NCBI RefSeq assembly: GCF_016107285.1 | Contig: NZ_RCVQ01000001.1 | Span: 434,001-498,000, forward strand | Length of the DNA stretch: 64,000 nucleotides | Source: Roseomonas sp. KE0001 | GTDB lineage: Bacteria; Pseudomonadota; Alphaproteobacteria; Acetobacterales; Acetobacteraceae | Direction: 5' to 3' | Part shown: one piece after another, positions 50,765 through 58,526 of the stretch | Position numbering within the stretch: the stretch's first letter is position 1 | Layout: every line of letters begins with the position of its first letter | Program-made: the position numbers and the translations under genes | The notes under the pieces: generated by a model | Database searches by the model: none | What the model was told of the DNA's origin: nothing | What the model saw: the letters and a program-made list of their open reading frames with translations, nothing else

Positions 50765-51559
50765 ATGTACGATTTCGCCTACCACAAGCCGTCCAGCATC
50801 GCGGATGCGGTGAAGCTGCTCACCGACGATCCCGACGCCAAGCCGGTGTCCGGCGGCATGACGTTGCTGCCCGCGCTGAAGCACCGGCTGAACCAGCCGA
50901 CCGCTCTGGTCGATCTCTCCGGCATCGCCGAGCTGCGCGACGTGCGGCGCGAGGGCGACGCGCTGGTCATCGGCGCGATGGTCCGGCATTACGAAGTGGC
51001 GACCGACCCGCAGATCATGGCCGCCATCCCGGCGCTGGCCCGCATGGCCTCGACCATCGGCGACACGCAGGTGCGCAACCGCGGCACGATCGGCGGCAGC
51101 ATCGCCAACAACGACCCCGCGGCCGACTATCCGGCGGCGGCGCTGGCGCTCGGCGCCACCATCGTCACCGACCGCCGCTCGATCCCGGCCGACGACTTCT
51201 TCCTGGGCATGTTCACCACCGCCCTGGAGCCGGGCGAGTTGGTGACGGCCATCTCCTTCCCGATCCCCGAGAAGGCGGGCTATGCCAAGCTGCGCAACCC
51301 GGCCAGCCGCTATTCCATGACCGGCGTCTTCGTGGCGCGGGGGCCGAAGGGGGTGGGCGTCGGCGTCAACGGGGCCGGCCCCTGCGCCTTCCGGCAGGCG
51401 GAGATGGAGGCGGCGCTCGCCGCCAACTGGTCCGTCGAGGCGGTGGCCGGCGTGAAGCAGGCGCCGGACGACCTCAACAGCGACATTCATGGCAGCGCCG
51501 AGTACCGCGCCAACCTGGTCACGGTGATGGCCAAGCGCGCGGTGGCCGACGCCGGCTGA
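50765..51559 (+). CDS. Molybdenum hydroxylase FAD-binding subunit (CoxM-like)
   Basis: A 264-residue medium subunit with the two FAD-binding motifs of the family: SGGMTLLPALKHRL (in place of AGGHSLLP) and TIGDTQVRNRGTIGGSIANN, then DPAADYPA. The C-terminal CO-dehydrogenase flavoprotein domain (about 165-260) is complete. It accepts electrons from the small subunit and passes them to an unknown acceptor, probably a quinone or oxygen. The ATG at 50765 is 14 bp after the large-subunit stop. A strong hairpin follows the gene. Confidence 0.95.
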   Translation: MYDFAYHKPSSIADAVKLLTDDPDAKPVSGGMTLLPALKHRLNQPTALVDLSGIAELRDVRREGDALVIGAMVRHYEVATDPQIMAAIPALARMASTIGDTQVRNRGTIGGSIANNDPAADYPAAALALGATIVTDRRSIPADDFFLGMFTTALEPGELVTAISFPIPEKAGYAKLRNPASRYSMTGVFVARGPKGVGVGVNGAGPCAFRQAEMEAALAANWSVEAVAGVKQAPDDLNSDIHGSAEYRANLVTVMAKRAVADAG

Positions 51560-51566
51560 GACCTGT

Positions 51567-51595
51567 CGCGGGCCGGCCCCTTCCGCCGGCCCGCG
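51567..51595 (+). other. GC hairpin after the FAD-subunit gene
   Basis: An 11-bp perfect inverted repeat, CGCGGGCCGGC (51567-51577) with GCCGGCCCGCG (51585-51595), has a 7-base loop and lies 7 bp past the stop. It has no T run, so it is either a Rho-dependent or weak terminator, or an mRNA-stabilising structure between the S-L-M genes and the HpxZ-like gene. Confidence 0.6.
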
Positions 51596-51645
51596 CCCTG
51601 CGGCACCCTGCGCACCTCGAGTCCCGGCAGCGGAGGGGTGCGCGC

Positions 51646-52056
51646 GTGCAGATCGACGATCCGGCGGTGATTGCAGAAGTCCGGGCGGTGTTCGACCGCT
51701 ACGAGGACGCGCTGATGAACAACCGCGCGGAGATCCTGGACAGCCTCTTCTGGGCGGACCCGCGCACGGTGCGCTTCGGCATCGGCGAGATCCTCTACGG
51801 GCATGAGGCCATTCGCGCCTTCCGCGCCTCGGTGAAAGCCTACGCGCGGCGCGCGCAGAGGAAGGTCCACATCGTCGCCTTCGGCCCGGACTTCGCCGCC
51901 ACCCACCTGGAATACGAGCGCCTCGGCGCCGATGGGATACCAACCGGGCTGATCGGGCGCGAGACCAAGATCATGGCACGGATGCCGGAGGGGTGGCGCG
52001 TCGTCTCCGCCCATGTCTCGCTGCTGGCGCGCGATCCGGGGCTGCAATCCCGATGA
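51646..52056 (+). CDS. HpxZ/AtzH-like protein (DUF3225, NTF2 fold)
   Basis: A 136-residue NTF2-like protein closely resembling HpxZ of oxalurate catabolism and AtzH. Conserved segments are AVFDRYEDALMNNRAEILDS, LFWADPRTVRFGIGEILYG, HEAIRAFRAS and GWRVVSAHVSLL. AtzH-type proteins work alongside amidases in cyanuric acid breakdown, and HpxZ in purine degradation. The GTG at 51646 follows GGAGGGG. Its TGA overlaps the ATG of the flavoprotein gene (ATGA). Next to a molybdenum hydroxylase, it supports a purine or N-heterocycle catabolic role; an amidase with an AtzG-like partner lies elsewhere in the window (6579-8188). Confidence 0.88.
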   Translation: MQIDDPAVIAEVRAVFDRYEDALMNNRAEILDSLFWADPRTVRFGIGEILYGHEAIRAFRASVKAYARRAQRKVHIVAFGPDFAATHLEYERLGADGIPTGLIGRETKIMARMPEGWRVVSAHVSLLARDPGLQSR

Positions 52057-53318
52057 GCGGCGGGCATGTCGTCGTCATCGGCGCCGGCATCGTGGGCGCC
52101 TGCACGGCGCTCGCGCTGCGGCGCGAGGGCTGGGAGGTCACGCTGCTCGACCCGGCCGAGCCGGGGGGCGAGCAGGCGGCCAGCTATGGCAATGGCGCCT
52201 GGCTCTCGCCCCATTCCGTGATCCCGCCCGCCACGCCCGGCACCTGGCGCAGGGTCCCGCAGTTTCTCCGCGACCCCCTCGGGCCACTGTCCATCCGCTG
52301 GTCCTACCTGCCGCGCGCGACGCCCTGGCTGTTGCGCTACCTCTGGTCCGGCTGGACCGAGGCCAAGGTGCTGCGCGCCGCCCGGGCGCTCCGCCCGCTG
52401 CTGGAGGGCGCGCCCGCGCTGCACGCGGCCCTGGCGGAGGCCGCCGGCGTGCCCGGGCTGATCCGGCGCGACGGGCTGATGTACATCTACCCCGACCGCG
52501 CCGCCTTCGAGGCCGAGGCCCTGGCCTGGCGTGTCCGCCGCCAGGTCGGGCTGACCTGGCGGGAGATCGGGGCCGAGGAGCTGCGCCGGCGCGAGCCGGA
52601 GCTCGACCGCCGCTACGGCTTCGCGATCCTGGCCGAGGAGGGGGGGCATTGCCGCGACCCGGGCGCCTATGTCGCGGCCCTGGTGGCGCAGGCGGTGCGC
52701 GAGGGGGCCCGCCTGCGGCGCGCCGCCGCCACCGGCTTCCGGATCGAGGACGGGCGGCTCAGGGCGGTGGGCACGAAGGCGGGGGAGGTCGCAGCCGACC
52801 GCGCGGTCATCGCCGCCGGCATCCGGTCGCGCCCGCTGGCGGCGCTGGCGGGCAACCGCCTGCCGCTGCAGACCGAGCGCGGCTACCACGCCGTCATCGC
52901 CGCGCCGGAGGCCGGGCCGCGCGTCCCGCTGATGCCCTCGGACGGCAAGATGGGCGTGACCATGACCGAGGCCGGGCTGCGCGCGGCCGGGCAGGTGGAG
53001 ATCGCCGCCCTGGAGGATGCGCCGGACTGGCGGCGCGCGGCGATCCTGCGCGACCATCTGCTGCGCAGCTTCCCGGGCCTGCCGCGCGATCTGCCGCCCG
53101 AGCGGGTGCGCTTCTGGATGGGCCATCGCCCCAGCATGCCGGACGGCCTGCCCTGCATCGGCCCGGCCCGGCGCAGCCCGGATATTGTTTTTGCCTTCGG
53201 CCACGGGCATACCGGCCTGGTCGGCGCGCCACGGACGGCGAAGCTGGCGCTGGACCTCGTCGCGCGCCGGCGCCCGGATCTTGATCCGGCACCGTACAAT
53301 CCCCTGCGATTCGACTAG
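52053..53318 (+). CDS. FAD-dependent oxidoreductase, DadA-like
   Basis: A 421-residue DAO-family flavoprotein: HVVVIGAGIVGACTALALRR is the Rossmann start, followed by VTLLDPAEPGGEQAASYGNG and AWLSPHSVIPP. WMGHRPSMPDGLPCIGPARR and FGHGHTGLVGAP near the C-terminus match D-amino acid dehydrogenase-like enzymes. It is clearly diverged from dadA at 10492. It should oxidise a secondary or D-amino acid; the substrate is unknown. It is translationally coupled to the HpxZ/AtzH-like gene, so both proteins probably act on one pathway, with the binding-protein-dependent transporter upstream as a candidate source of substrate. Confidence 0.92.
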   Translation: MSGGHVVVIGAGIVGACTALALRREGWEVTLLDPAEPGGEQAASYGNGAWLSPHSVIPPATPGTWRRVPQFLRDPLGPLSIRWSYLPRATPWLLRYLWSGWTEAKVLRAARALRPLLEGAPALHAALAEAAGVPGLIRRDGLMYIYPDRAAFEAEALAWRVRRQVGLTWREIGAEELRRREPELDRRYGFAILAEEGGHCRDPGAYVAALVAQAVREGARLRRAAATGFRIEDGRLRAVGTKAGEVAADRAVIAAGIRSRPLAALAGNRLPLQTERGYHAVIAAPEAGPRVPLMPSDGKMGVTMTEAGLRAAGQVEIAALEDAPDWRRAAILRDHLLRSFPGLPRDLPPERVRFWMGHRPSMPDGLPCIGPARRSPDIVFAFGHGHTGLVGAPRTAKLALDLVARRRPDLDPAPYNPLRFD

Positions 53319-53404
53319 CAATCATCGCCCGCCAGTGCGAGGATACCGGTCAGCCGGCCCCGCATCCCGTCGGGCCGCACACTTTTTTACGGATACGAGA
53401 CGCA

Positions 53405-54184
53405 GTGTTTCCCGATAACGATTCGCAGGGCGGCACCGGGCCCATCGAGGCTGAGGTCAAGTGGTACAACGGCCGTAAGGGCTTCGGCTTCGTGCTGGGT
53501 CCGGATGGCCAGGATGTGTTCTTCCACGCTTCGGCGCTGACCGAGGCCGGAATCGAACCGCCTGAGACCGGCGACAAGCTGGTCTGCGAGATCGGCACGG
53601 ACCGCCAGGGCCGCCGGCTGGTCACCCGGATCACCGAGCGGAAGCTCGGCCCGGGCGGTGGTGCCGGTGGGGGCGACCGCCCGCGTCGTGACTTCGGCGA
53701 TCGTCCGCCGCGCCGTGACTTCGGCGCCGGCGGTTTCGGTGACCGTCCGCCGCGCCGCGACTTCGGCGACCGGGGCGGCTTCGGTGGTGGCTTCGGTGAC
53801 CGTCCGCCGCGCCGCGACTTCGGCGATCGTGGCGGCTTCGGCGGCGGCTTCGGCGACCGTCCGCCGCGTCGTGACTTCGGCGGCGCCGGTGCGGGCGGTG
53901 GCTTCGGCGCGCCGCGCAGCTTCGGCGACCGTCCGCCGCGCCGTGACTTCGGCGGCCGCGACGAGGGCGGCCCGACCTATGCCGTGAACGGCACCGTCAA
54001 GTGGTTCGACCAGGTGCGCGGCTTCGGCTTCGTCACGCCGGACGATGGCGGCCAGGACGTGTTCCTGCATTCCTCCGTGCTGCAGCGCGCCGGCAAGCAG
54101 GACGTGCAGCAGGGCGAGAAGCTGAACCTCGAGGTGCGCGACGGCCAGCGTGGCCGTCAGGCCGTGGTGCTGAAGGGCAGCTGA
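53405..54184 (+). CDS. Double cold-shock-domain protein with Arg/Gly-rich linker
   Basis: A 259-residue RNA/ssDNA-binding protein. Cold-shock domain 1 (about 15-80) has VKWYNGRKGFGFV and DVFFHASAL. Domain 2 (about 194-258) has VKWFDQVRGFGFV and DVFLHSSVL. Both carry intact RNP1 and RNP2 motifs. Between them a low-complexity linker (about 84-190) holds six copies of a DRPPRRDFG motif (the first is DRPRRDFG), spaced by glycine/phenylalanine runs such as GGFGGGFG. Two-domain cold-shock proteins are known in alphaproteobacteria, but such a long RG/FG-rich linker is unusual and resembles sequences that drive RNA condensates. Start is GTG at 53405 with a weak ribosome site. A strong terminator follows. 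Confidence 0.92.
   Translation: MFPDNDSQGGTGPIEAEVKWYNGRKGFGFVLGPDGQDVFFHASALTEAGIEPPETGDKLVCEIGTDRQGRRLVTRITERKLGPGGGAGGGDRPRRDFGDRPPRRDFGAGGFGDRPPRRDFGDRGGFGGGFGDRPPRRDFGDRGGFGGGFGDRPPRRDFGGAGAGGGFGAPRSFGDRPPRRDFGGRDEGGPTYAVNGTVKWFDQVRGFGFVTPDDGGQDVFLHSSVLQRAGKQDVQQGEKLNLEVRDGQRGRQAVVLKGS
53670..53965 (+). repeat. Coding tandem repeats in the cold-shock protein linker
   Basis: GACCGTCCGCCGCGCCG, then a GACTTCGGC-type block, recurs with small synonymous changes six times here, alternating with GGCGGCTTCGGYGGYGGCTTC-like spacers. The copies differ mainly at third codon positions, so the protein repeat is being conserved. Confidence 0.85.
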
Positions 54185-54210
54185 TCCCTCCACCCGTCGT
54201 GGGTCTGAAG

Positions 54211-54242
54211 CCCCTGTCGCCTTCCGGCGGCAGGGGTTTTTT
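54211..54242 (+). terminator. Rho-independent terminator after the cold-shock gene
   Basis: The CCCCTGTCGCC (54211-54221) and GGCGGCAGGGG (54226-54236) stem has one G-U pair and a 4-base loop. It is followed by six T residues, 27 bp after the stop. Confidence 0.92.
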
Positions 54243-54375
54243 GCCTTCGATGGCGGGGGATGCCCGCTTTCCGGGCAGCGGTCTCCTCTCTGGGGAAGAA
54301 TCCGTCCTCTTCCAGGCTTTCGGGGGGCGGGTGCGACGATTAGCTTTCGGTGAATGTTCAGTAAGGGTTGATCTG

Positions 54376-55368
54376 ATGCGCCGTCATCTTCTGCTCGGTC
54401 TGGCGCTGGCTGGGCTTCTCGCTCCCCTGACCGCGTCCCGGGCCCAGGAGGCCAACTGGCCCAACCGCCCGATCACGCTGATGGGCGGTTTCCCCAATGG
54501 CTCCGGGGTCGATATCTATCAGCGCAAGCTGGCCGAGCCGCTGTCCAGGGCCCTCGGCGTCACCGTGGTGGTGGACAACCGCACGGGCGCCGGCGGCAAT
54601 ATCGCCAGCGATCTCGTCGCCAAGGCGCGGCCGGATGGCTACACCTTCCTCTTCGGCACCGCCGGCACCCACGCCATCAATGCCACGCTCTACAGCAGCC
54701 TGCCCTTCGACGTGGTGAAGGACTTCACGCCCATCACGCATCTGGGCGACGTGCCGAATGTGCTCACCGTGAGCGCCGAGAGGCGGCCGCAGTTCGCCAC
54801 CTGCCAGGACCTGATCGCCGCCGCCAAGGCGAAGCCCGGCGCGCTGAACTATGCCTCGACCGGAAACGGCGCCTCGACGCATCTGGCCGGGGCGCAGTTC
54901 GCGCAGGTGGCCGGGCTGGAGGTCGTGCATGTGCCCTTCCGCGGCCAGCCCGGCGCGCAGACGGCGCTGCTGGCCGGCGACGTGGATTTCTTCTTCAACC
55001 AGTCGGGTCCCGCCATCGGCTATATCGGGCAAGGGCAGGTGAAGGGGCTGGCGGTGTCGAGCCGGAAGCGCCTGCCGGCCCTGCCGGAGGTGCCGACCGT
55101 GGAGGAGGCCTGTGGCCTTGCGGGCTTCGACAGCAGCACCTGGTACGGCATCTTCGCGCCGGCCGGCCTGCCGCAGCCGATCCAGGCGCGGATGGACGAG
55201 GAGATCCGCAAGATCATCAACACGCCGGACTTCAAGGACTGGCTGATCCAGAGCCAGGGCATCACCCCCAGCACGGTGGCCACTCCGGCCGAGTTCCGGG
55301 CCGTGCAGGAGCGCGACATCGGCCGCTGGGCCGAGGTCATCCGCCGCTCCGGTGCCAGGGTGGAGTAA
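54376..55368 (+). CDS. Tripartite tricarboxylate transporter receptor (TctC/Bug family)
   Basis: A 330-residue periplasmic Bug-family receptor. The signal peptide is MRRHLLLGLALAGLLAPLTA. The mature part starts NWPNRPITLMGGFPNGSGVD, the classical beta1 with its PGG-like loop here changed to FPNGSG. VVDNRTGAGGNIASDLVAKA and DGYTFLFGTAGTHAINATLY follow, then ALLAGDVDFFFNQ and APAGLPQPIQARM. It should bind a carboxylate such as a dicarboxylate or aromatic acid. No TctA or TctB genes adjoin it, as is common for this expanded receptor family. The ATG at 54376 follows AAGGG by 9 nt. It is convergent with the SDR gene. Confidence 0.93.
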   Translation: MRRHLLLGLALAGLLAPLTASRAQEANWPNRPITLMGGFPNGSGVDIYQRKLAEPLSRALGVTVVVDNRTGAGGNIASDLVAKARPDGYTFLFGTAGTHAINATLYSSLPFDVVKDFTPITHLGDVPNVLTVSAERRPQFATCQDLIAAAKAKPGALNYASTGNGASTHLAGAQFAQVAGLEVVHVPFRGQPGAQTALLAGDVDFFFNQSGPAIGYIGQGQVKGLAVSSRKRLPALPEVPTVEEACGLAGFDSSTWYGIFAPAGLPQPIQARMDEEIRKIINTPDFKDWLIQSQGITPSTVATPAEFRAVQERDIGRWAEVIRRSGARVE

Positions 55369-55393
55369 GCCGGCTCGTTCGGGCGAAAGGTGA

Positions 55394-55416
55394 GGGAGGG
55401 GCGATCGGCCCCTCCC
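55394..55416. terminator. Hairpin between convergent TctC and SDR genes
   Basis: The perfect GGGAGGGGC (55394-55402) and GCCCCTCCC (55408-55416) stem has a 5-base loop, midway between two convergent stops. It has no clear T run on either strand, so termination by it alone is uncertain. Confidence 0.45.
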
Positions 55417-55422
55417 GGTCCG

Positions 55423-56172
55423 TCAGCCGCGCCCGACGAAGGGCATCTTCGTGGCCATGATGGTGACGAACTGGACATTGGCGTCGAGCGGCAGCGAGGC
55501 CATGTGCAGAATGGTCTCGCCGACATGGCGGACATCCATGCGCGGCTCGGCCAGCATATCGCCATTCGGCTGCGGCACGCCGCGGACCATGCGCTCGGTC
55601 ATGGGCGTCGCGGCATTGCCGACATCGATCTGGCCGCAGGCGATGTCCCACTTCCGCCCGTCCAGGCTGATCGACTTGGTCAGGCCGGTGATGGCATGCT
55701 TGGTGGCGGTGTAGGGCGCCGAACCGGGGCGCGGCGCATGGGCGCTGATGGAGCCGTTGTTGATGATGCGGCCGCCGCGCGGCGACTGCTGCTTCATCAC
55801 CCGATAGGCTTCCTGCGCGCAGAGGAAGGCGCCATGCAGGTTGGCGCCGACGACGCCGAACCAGTCCTCTCGCGTGATCTCGTCGAAATCCACCGACGGG
55901 CTGCCGCGCCCGGCGTTGTTGAACAGCAGGTCGCAGCGCCCCCAGCGTTCCGTCACCGCGGCGAAGAGCGCCTTGACCGAGGCGGGGTCGCTGACATCCG
56001 TCGGCACCGGCAGGCAGTCGCCGGCGCGCCCGCCGGCCTCGGCGCGGGTGGCCTCCAGCGCATCCTGGCGGCGCCCGGCCAGGGCCACCTTCCAGCCGGC
56101 GCCGAGCAGCGCCAGCGCGGCGGCGCGGCCGATGCCGCTGCCGGCTCCGGTGACGACGGCGATCTTGTCCAT
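55423..56172 (-). CDS. Short-chain dehydrogenase/reductase (SDR)
   Basis: A 249-residue classical SDR, NAD(P)-dependent. The cofactor motif is TGAGSGIG (about residues 8-15), with NNAG at about 83-86 (LFNNAGRG). The catalytic Ser is in [10 protein letters not shown], and the Tyr and Lys in [11 protein letters not shown]. The basic residues after strand 2 (LAGRRQDAL) suggest NADPH preference. The ATG at 56172 has AGGAAAGGA at 7 nt and is preferred to 56190. It is a single gene on the minus strand; substrate is not deducible, as SDRs are broad. Confidence 0.94.
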   Translation of the reverse strand: MDKIAVVTGAGSGIGRAAALALLGAGWKVALAGRRQDALEATRAEAGGRAGDCLPVPTDVSDPASVKALFAAVTERWGRCDLLFNNAGRGSPSVDFDEITREDWFGVVGANLHGAFLCAQEAYRVMKQQSPRGGRIINNGSISAHAPRPGSAPYTATKHAITGLTKSISLDGRKWDIACGQIDVGNAATPMTERMVRGVPQPNGDMLAEPRMDVRHVGETILHMASLPLDANVQFVTIMATKMPFVGRG

Positions 56173-56317
56173 GGGGGGTCCTTTCCTCACCTAAGATGGC
56201 GCCGTTCCGGGCCTCGCCGAGGCCGGCGGCGCCGATACGCCACAGGGTGCGGCGGCGGCGGACGGCGCGCAAGCACCCGGCCGCCGGCACGCGGCGGGAC
56301 AGGAAGAGGACACGCGC

Positions 56318-56938
56318 TTGAGGACTGCACTGACCCGGATCCTGGCCCTGGCGGGCCCGCTTCTGACCGTTCCGGCGGCGGCACAGGAGATGCCGCGCCT
56401 GTTTCCGACGCGGGACGTGGCGGTGCGCTACACCGCCAGCGCCCCGGGGCAGACCGCGCAGCCGGTGGAGGCGGCCTGGCTGGCGGCGCGGCAGCGCTGG
56501 CGTATCGAGACGCCGCGCGCGCCGGGCTGGGTGCTGCTCGATGTCCCGGCCCAGCGCGCGCAGATGGTGATGGAGGGGCAGCGCATGGTGGTGACCCTGC
56601 CGGGCCGGGGCCAGATCCCCCTGCTCGACGGCCTGCCGGAGGGCGCGAAGGTGAGCCGCGCCGGCTCCGCGCGCGTGGCGGGGCATGACTGCGCCCTGTG
56701 GCGCATCGTCAGCAAAGAGGGGAATGGCACGGCCTGCCTGACGCCGGATGGCGTGCTGCTGCGCGCCAGCGGCGAGCGGGAGGGCCGCCGCGGCAGTCTG
56801 GAGGCGGAGGAGGTGCGCTATGCGCCGCTGAACGCCGCCCGCTTCGAGGTGCCGCCGGGCCTGATGGCGCTGAACCTGCCGCAGGGCCTCTCGGGCCTGG
56901 GCCAGGCCCTCCCCGGGTTGCTGCCGGGCGGCCGCTGA
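56318..56938 (+). CDS. Secreted hypothetical protein
   Basis: A 206-residue protein with a clear signal peptide (LTRILALAGPLLTVPAAAQE). The mature part is beta-rich: VAVRYTASAPGQTAQPVEAA, then WLAARQRWRIETPRAPGWVL and MVMEGQRMVVTLPGRGQIPL. One Cys pair (HDCALWRI, TACLTPDG) probably forms a disulfide. The arrangement resembles LolA/DUF4412-like exported proteins, but I cannot assign it. It starts with TTG at 56318, preceded by GAAGAGGA at 8 nt. It is divergent from the SDR gene and convergent with the HD-GYP gene; no operon partners. Confidence 0.75.
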   Translation: MRTALTRILALAGPLLTVPAAAQEMPRLFPTRDVAVRYTASAPGQTAQPVEAAWLAARQRWRIETPRAPGWVLLDVPAQRAQMVMEGQRMVVTLPGRGQIPLLDGLPEGAKVSRAGSARVAGHDCALWRIVSKEGNGTACLTPDGVLLRASGEREGRRGSLEAEEVRYAPLNAARFEVPPGLMALNLPQGLSGLGQALPGLLPGGR

Positions 56939-56960
56939 CGCCAGGCGCCGCGCCGGGGGG

Positions 56961-57740
56961 TCACCAGGGGCAGGGCGGCAGCCGGAGGGCGCGTTGCAAC
57001 AGGTGGGAGGGCAACAGCCCCGCGACCACGGCGCGCCGCTCGCCGGGCACCGTGTCCAGGCCAAGCTCGGCCTGGAAGGTGGGGCCCAGCCCATCGACCA
57101 GCAGGGCGGCGAAGCCCGGATCGAACTGCGTCCCGCTGCAGGCCTGCACCTCCAGTAGGGCCTCGGCCACCGTCAGGTGGCGCCGGTAGGCACGGCCGGG
57201 CTCGATCATGGCGACGAAGGCATCCGCCACGCAGACGGCGCGAACGAGCGGCATCAGCTCGCGACCCTGGCGGCCCGAGGGATACCCGCCGCCCTGCCAG
57301 CGTTCGTGATGATCGCGCGCGGAGAAGACCACGGCTTCCGGATAGCCGAGGGCCGAGAGGGTTTCCGAGCCGGTGCGGGGGTGTTCGCGCACCGCCGCCG
57401 TCTCTAGCGGGGTCAGCTGCCGGGCGGCGTCCAGGAGCGAGACGGGGAGGAACAGCTTCCCGAGATCGTGCAGCAGGCCGGCGGCGACGATCAGCGCGGC
57501 ATCGCCAAGCGCCTCGGACCGGCGCGACCACATGGCCAGCAGCACCGTGGCGACGCGGATGGAATGATCCGCCGTGGGCGGGTGATGCCGGCGCAGGGCG
57601 GCAAGCAGGCGCAGGCTCTGCCGCGACAGGTCGTCCGGCAGGTTCGGATCCGGCGGCAGCTCGCGCAGATCCTCGGAGAGGGGCGGATGGGTGGCCGTGG
57701 ACATAACCGCCATGCCGATGTCAGGCCGGGCTTCTACCAC
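56961..57740 (-). CDS. HD-GYP domain phosphohydrolase
   Basis: A 259-residue HD-GYP-family protein, predicted to degrade cyclic di-GMP. Motifs run HSIRVA, then HDLGKLFLPVSLLDAA, EHPRTGSETL, and HHERWQGGGYPSG. RAVCVADAFVAMIEPGRAYR follows. In the GYP box the usual DG is QG (WQGGGYP), a mild departure; the HD metal site and HHE are intact. It has no membrane segment or receiver. The GTG at 57740 overlaps the stop of the OmpR-like gene by 7 bp; ATGs at 57713 and 57704 are alternatives. It is the last gene of a three-gene signalling operon, so its activity or level is probably set by the two upstream proteins. Confidence 0.92.
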   Translation of the reverse strand: MVEARPDIGMAVMSTATHPPLSEDLRELPPDPNLPDDLSRQSLRLLAALRRHHPPTADHSIRVATVLLAMWSRRSEALGDAALIVAAGLLHDLGKLFLPVSLLDAARQLTPLETAAVREHPRTGSETLSALGYPEAVVFSARDHHERWQGGGYPSGRQGRELMPLVRAVCVADAFVAMIEPGRAYRRHLTVAEALLEVQACSGTQFDPGFAALLVDGLGPTFQAELGLDTVPGERRAVVAGLLPSHLLQRALRLPPCPW

Positions 57741-58486
57741 ACCAGCCGGTAGCCTCGCCCCCGCACCGCCAGCACCTGGATTCGGCCGTCGGAAACCCGC
57801 TCCAGCTTCTGCCGCAGGGAGGAGGCGAACTGGTCCACCCCCCGCTGCTGCGGCTTGCGGCGATAGCCCAGGACCCGTTCGGCGATCGCGTCCCGCTCCG
57901 CCAGGTGGCCGGGGTTCTGCAGCATCATCGACAGCAGGCCGGCTTCGGCGCCGGTCAGGTGGTGCTCCATGCCGTCCGGCGAGATCAGGCGCTGCCGCGC
58001 CGGGTCGAGCTGCACGCCCCAGATGATCTGCACCGCGGGCGCGGCCTCGGTACCGCCAAGCCGGCGCATCAGCGCCTTCAGCCGCGCCACCACCTCGCGC
58101 GGCGATGCCGGCAGGGCGAGATGGTCATCGGCGCCGAGCTCCAGCGTGGCGACTCGCTCGCCTTCGGAGGGCCGGCGGCTGAACACCACGAGGCCGCGAT
58201 CGGGCGCCGAGATATGGCTGACGATCGACAGGCTGTCCCCGCCGATCAGCTCCAGGTCCAGCAGCACGATCCGCGCCGCCTCCTGTTGCAGGGCGCGGCG
58301 GAGTTCCGTCTGGCTCTCCACGCGCTGAGGGTTGTAGCCGGCTTCCGCCAGGGCGGCCGCCATGGAGTCTGCCAGGCTGGGCGAGGCCATGCCGAGCAGC
58401 AGGGTCGGACGCTCGTTCACACACGACGGCTGGGCCGGCCGGGCGTAGCGAGCGGGCGACTTCTGGGTTGCATGTGTGTCGAGCAT
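57734..58486 (-). CDS. OmpR-type response regulator with atypical receiver
   Basis: A 250-residue regulator: receiver domain at about 27-140 and winged-helix DNA-binding domain at about 155-250 (LTGAEAGLLSMMLQNPGHLA; RRKPQQRGVDQFASSLRQKL; VRGRGYRLVW). The phospho-acceptor D77 is kept (IVLLDLEL). The acidic pair that binds Mg is missing (TLLLGMASPS), and the switch Lys is replaced by Leu (L125 in DDHLALPASP). Such receivers usually work without phosphorylation. It lies 40 bp behind a hybrid kinase that also lacks its key His. The N-terminal 25 residues are an unconserved tail; the ATG at 58486 is the only early start. Confidence 0.9.
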   Translation of the reverse strand: MLDTHATQKSPARYARPAQPSCVNERPTLLLGMASPSLADSMAAALAEAGYNPQRVESQTELRRALQQEAARIVLLDLELIGGDSLSIVSHISAPDRGLVVFSRRPSEGERVATLELGADDHLALPASPREVVARLKALMRRLGGTEAAPAVQIIWGVQLDPARQRLISPDGMEHHLTGAEAGLLSMMLQNPGHLAERDAIAERVLGYRRKPQQRGVDQFASSLRQKLERVSDGRIQVLAVRGRGYRLVW

Positions 58487-58526
58487 TGCTCGTAAGGATA
58501 GCAGATACTACGGCAACAACCATAAT

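Noticed and set aside
47732-51559. Classical aerobic CO dehydrogenase (form I)
   Set aside because: The active-site loop is AYRGAGR rather than AYxCSFR, and gene order is S-L-M rather than M-S-L.
53670-53965. CRISPR-like repeat array
   Set aside because: The repeats are in frame within a protein, vary at third codon positions and have no unique spacers of constant length.
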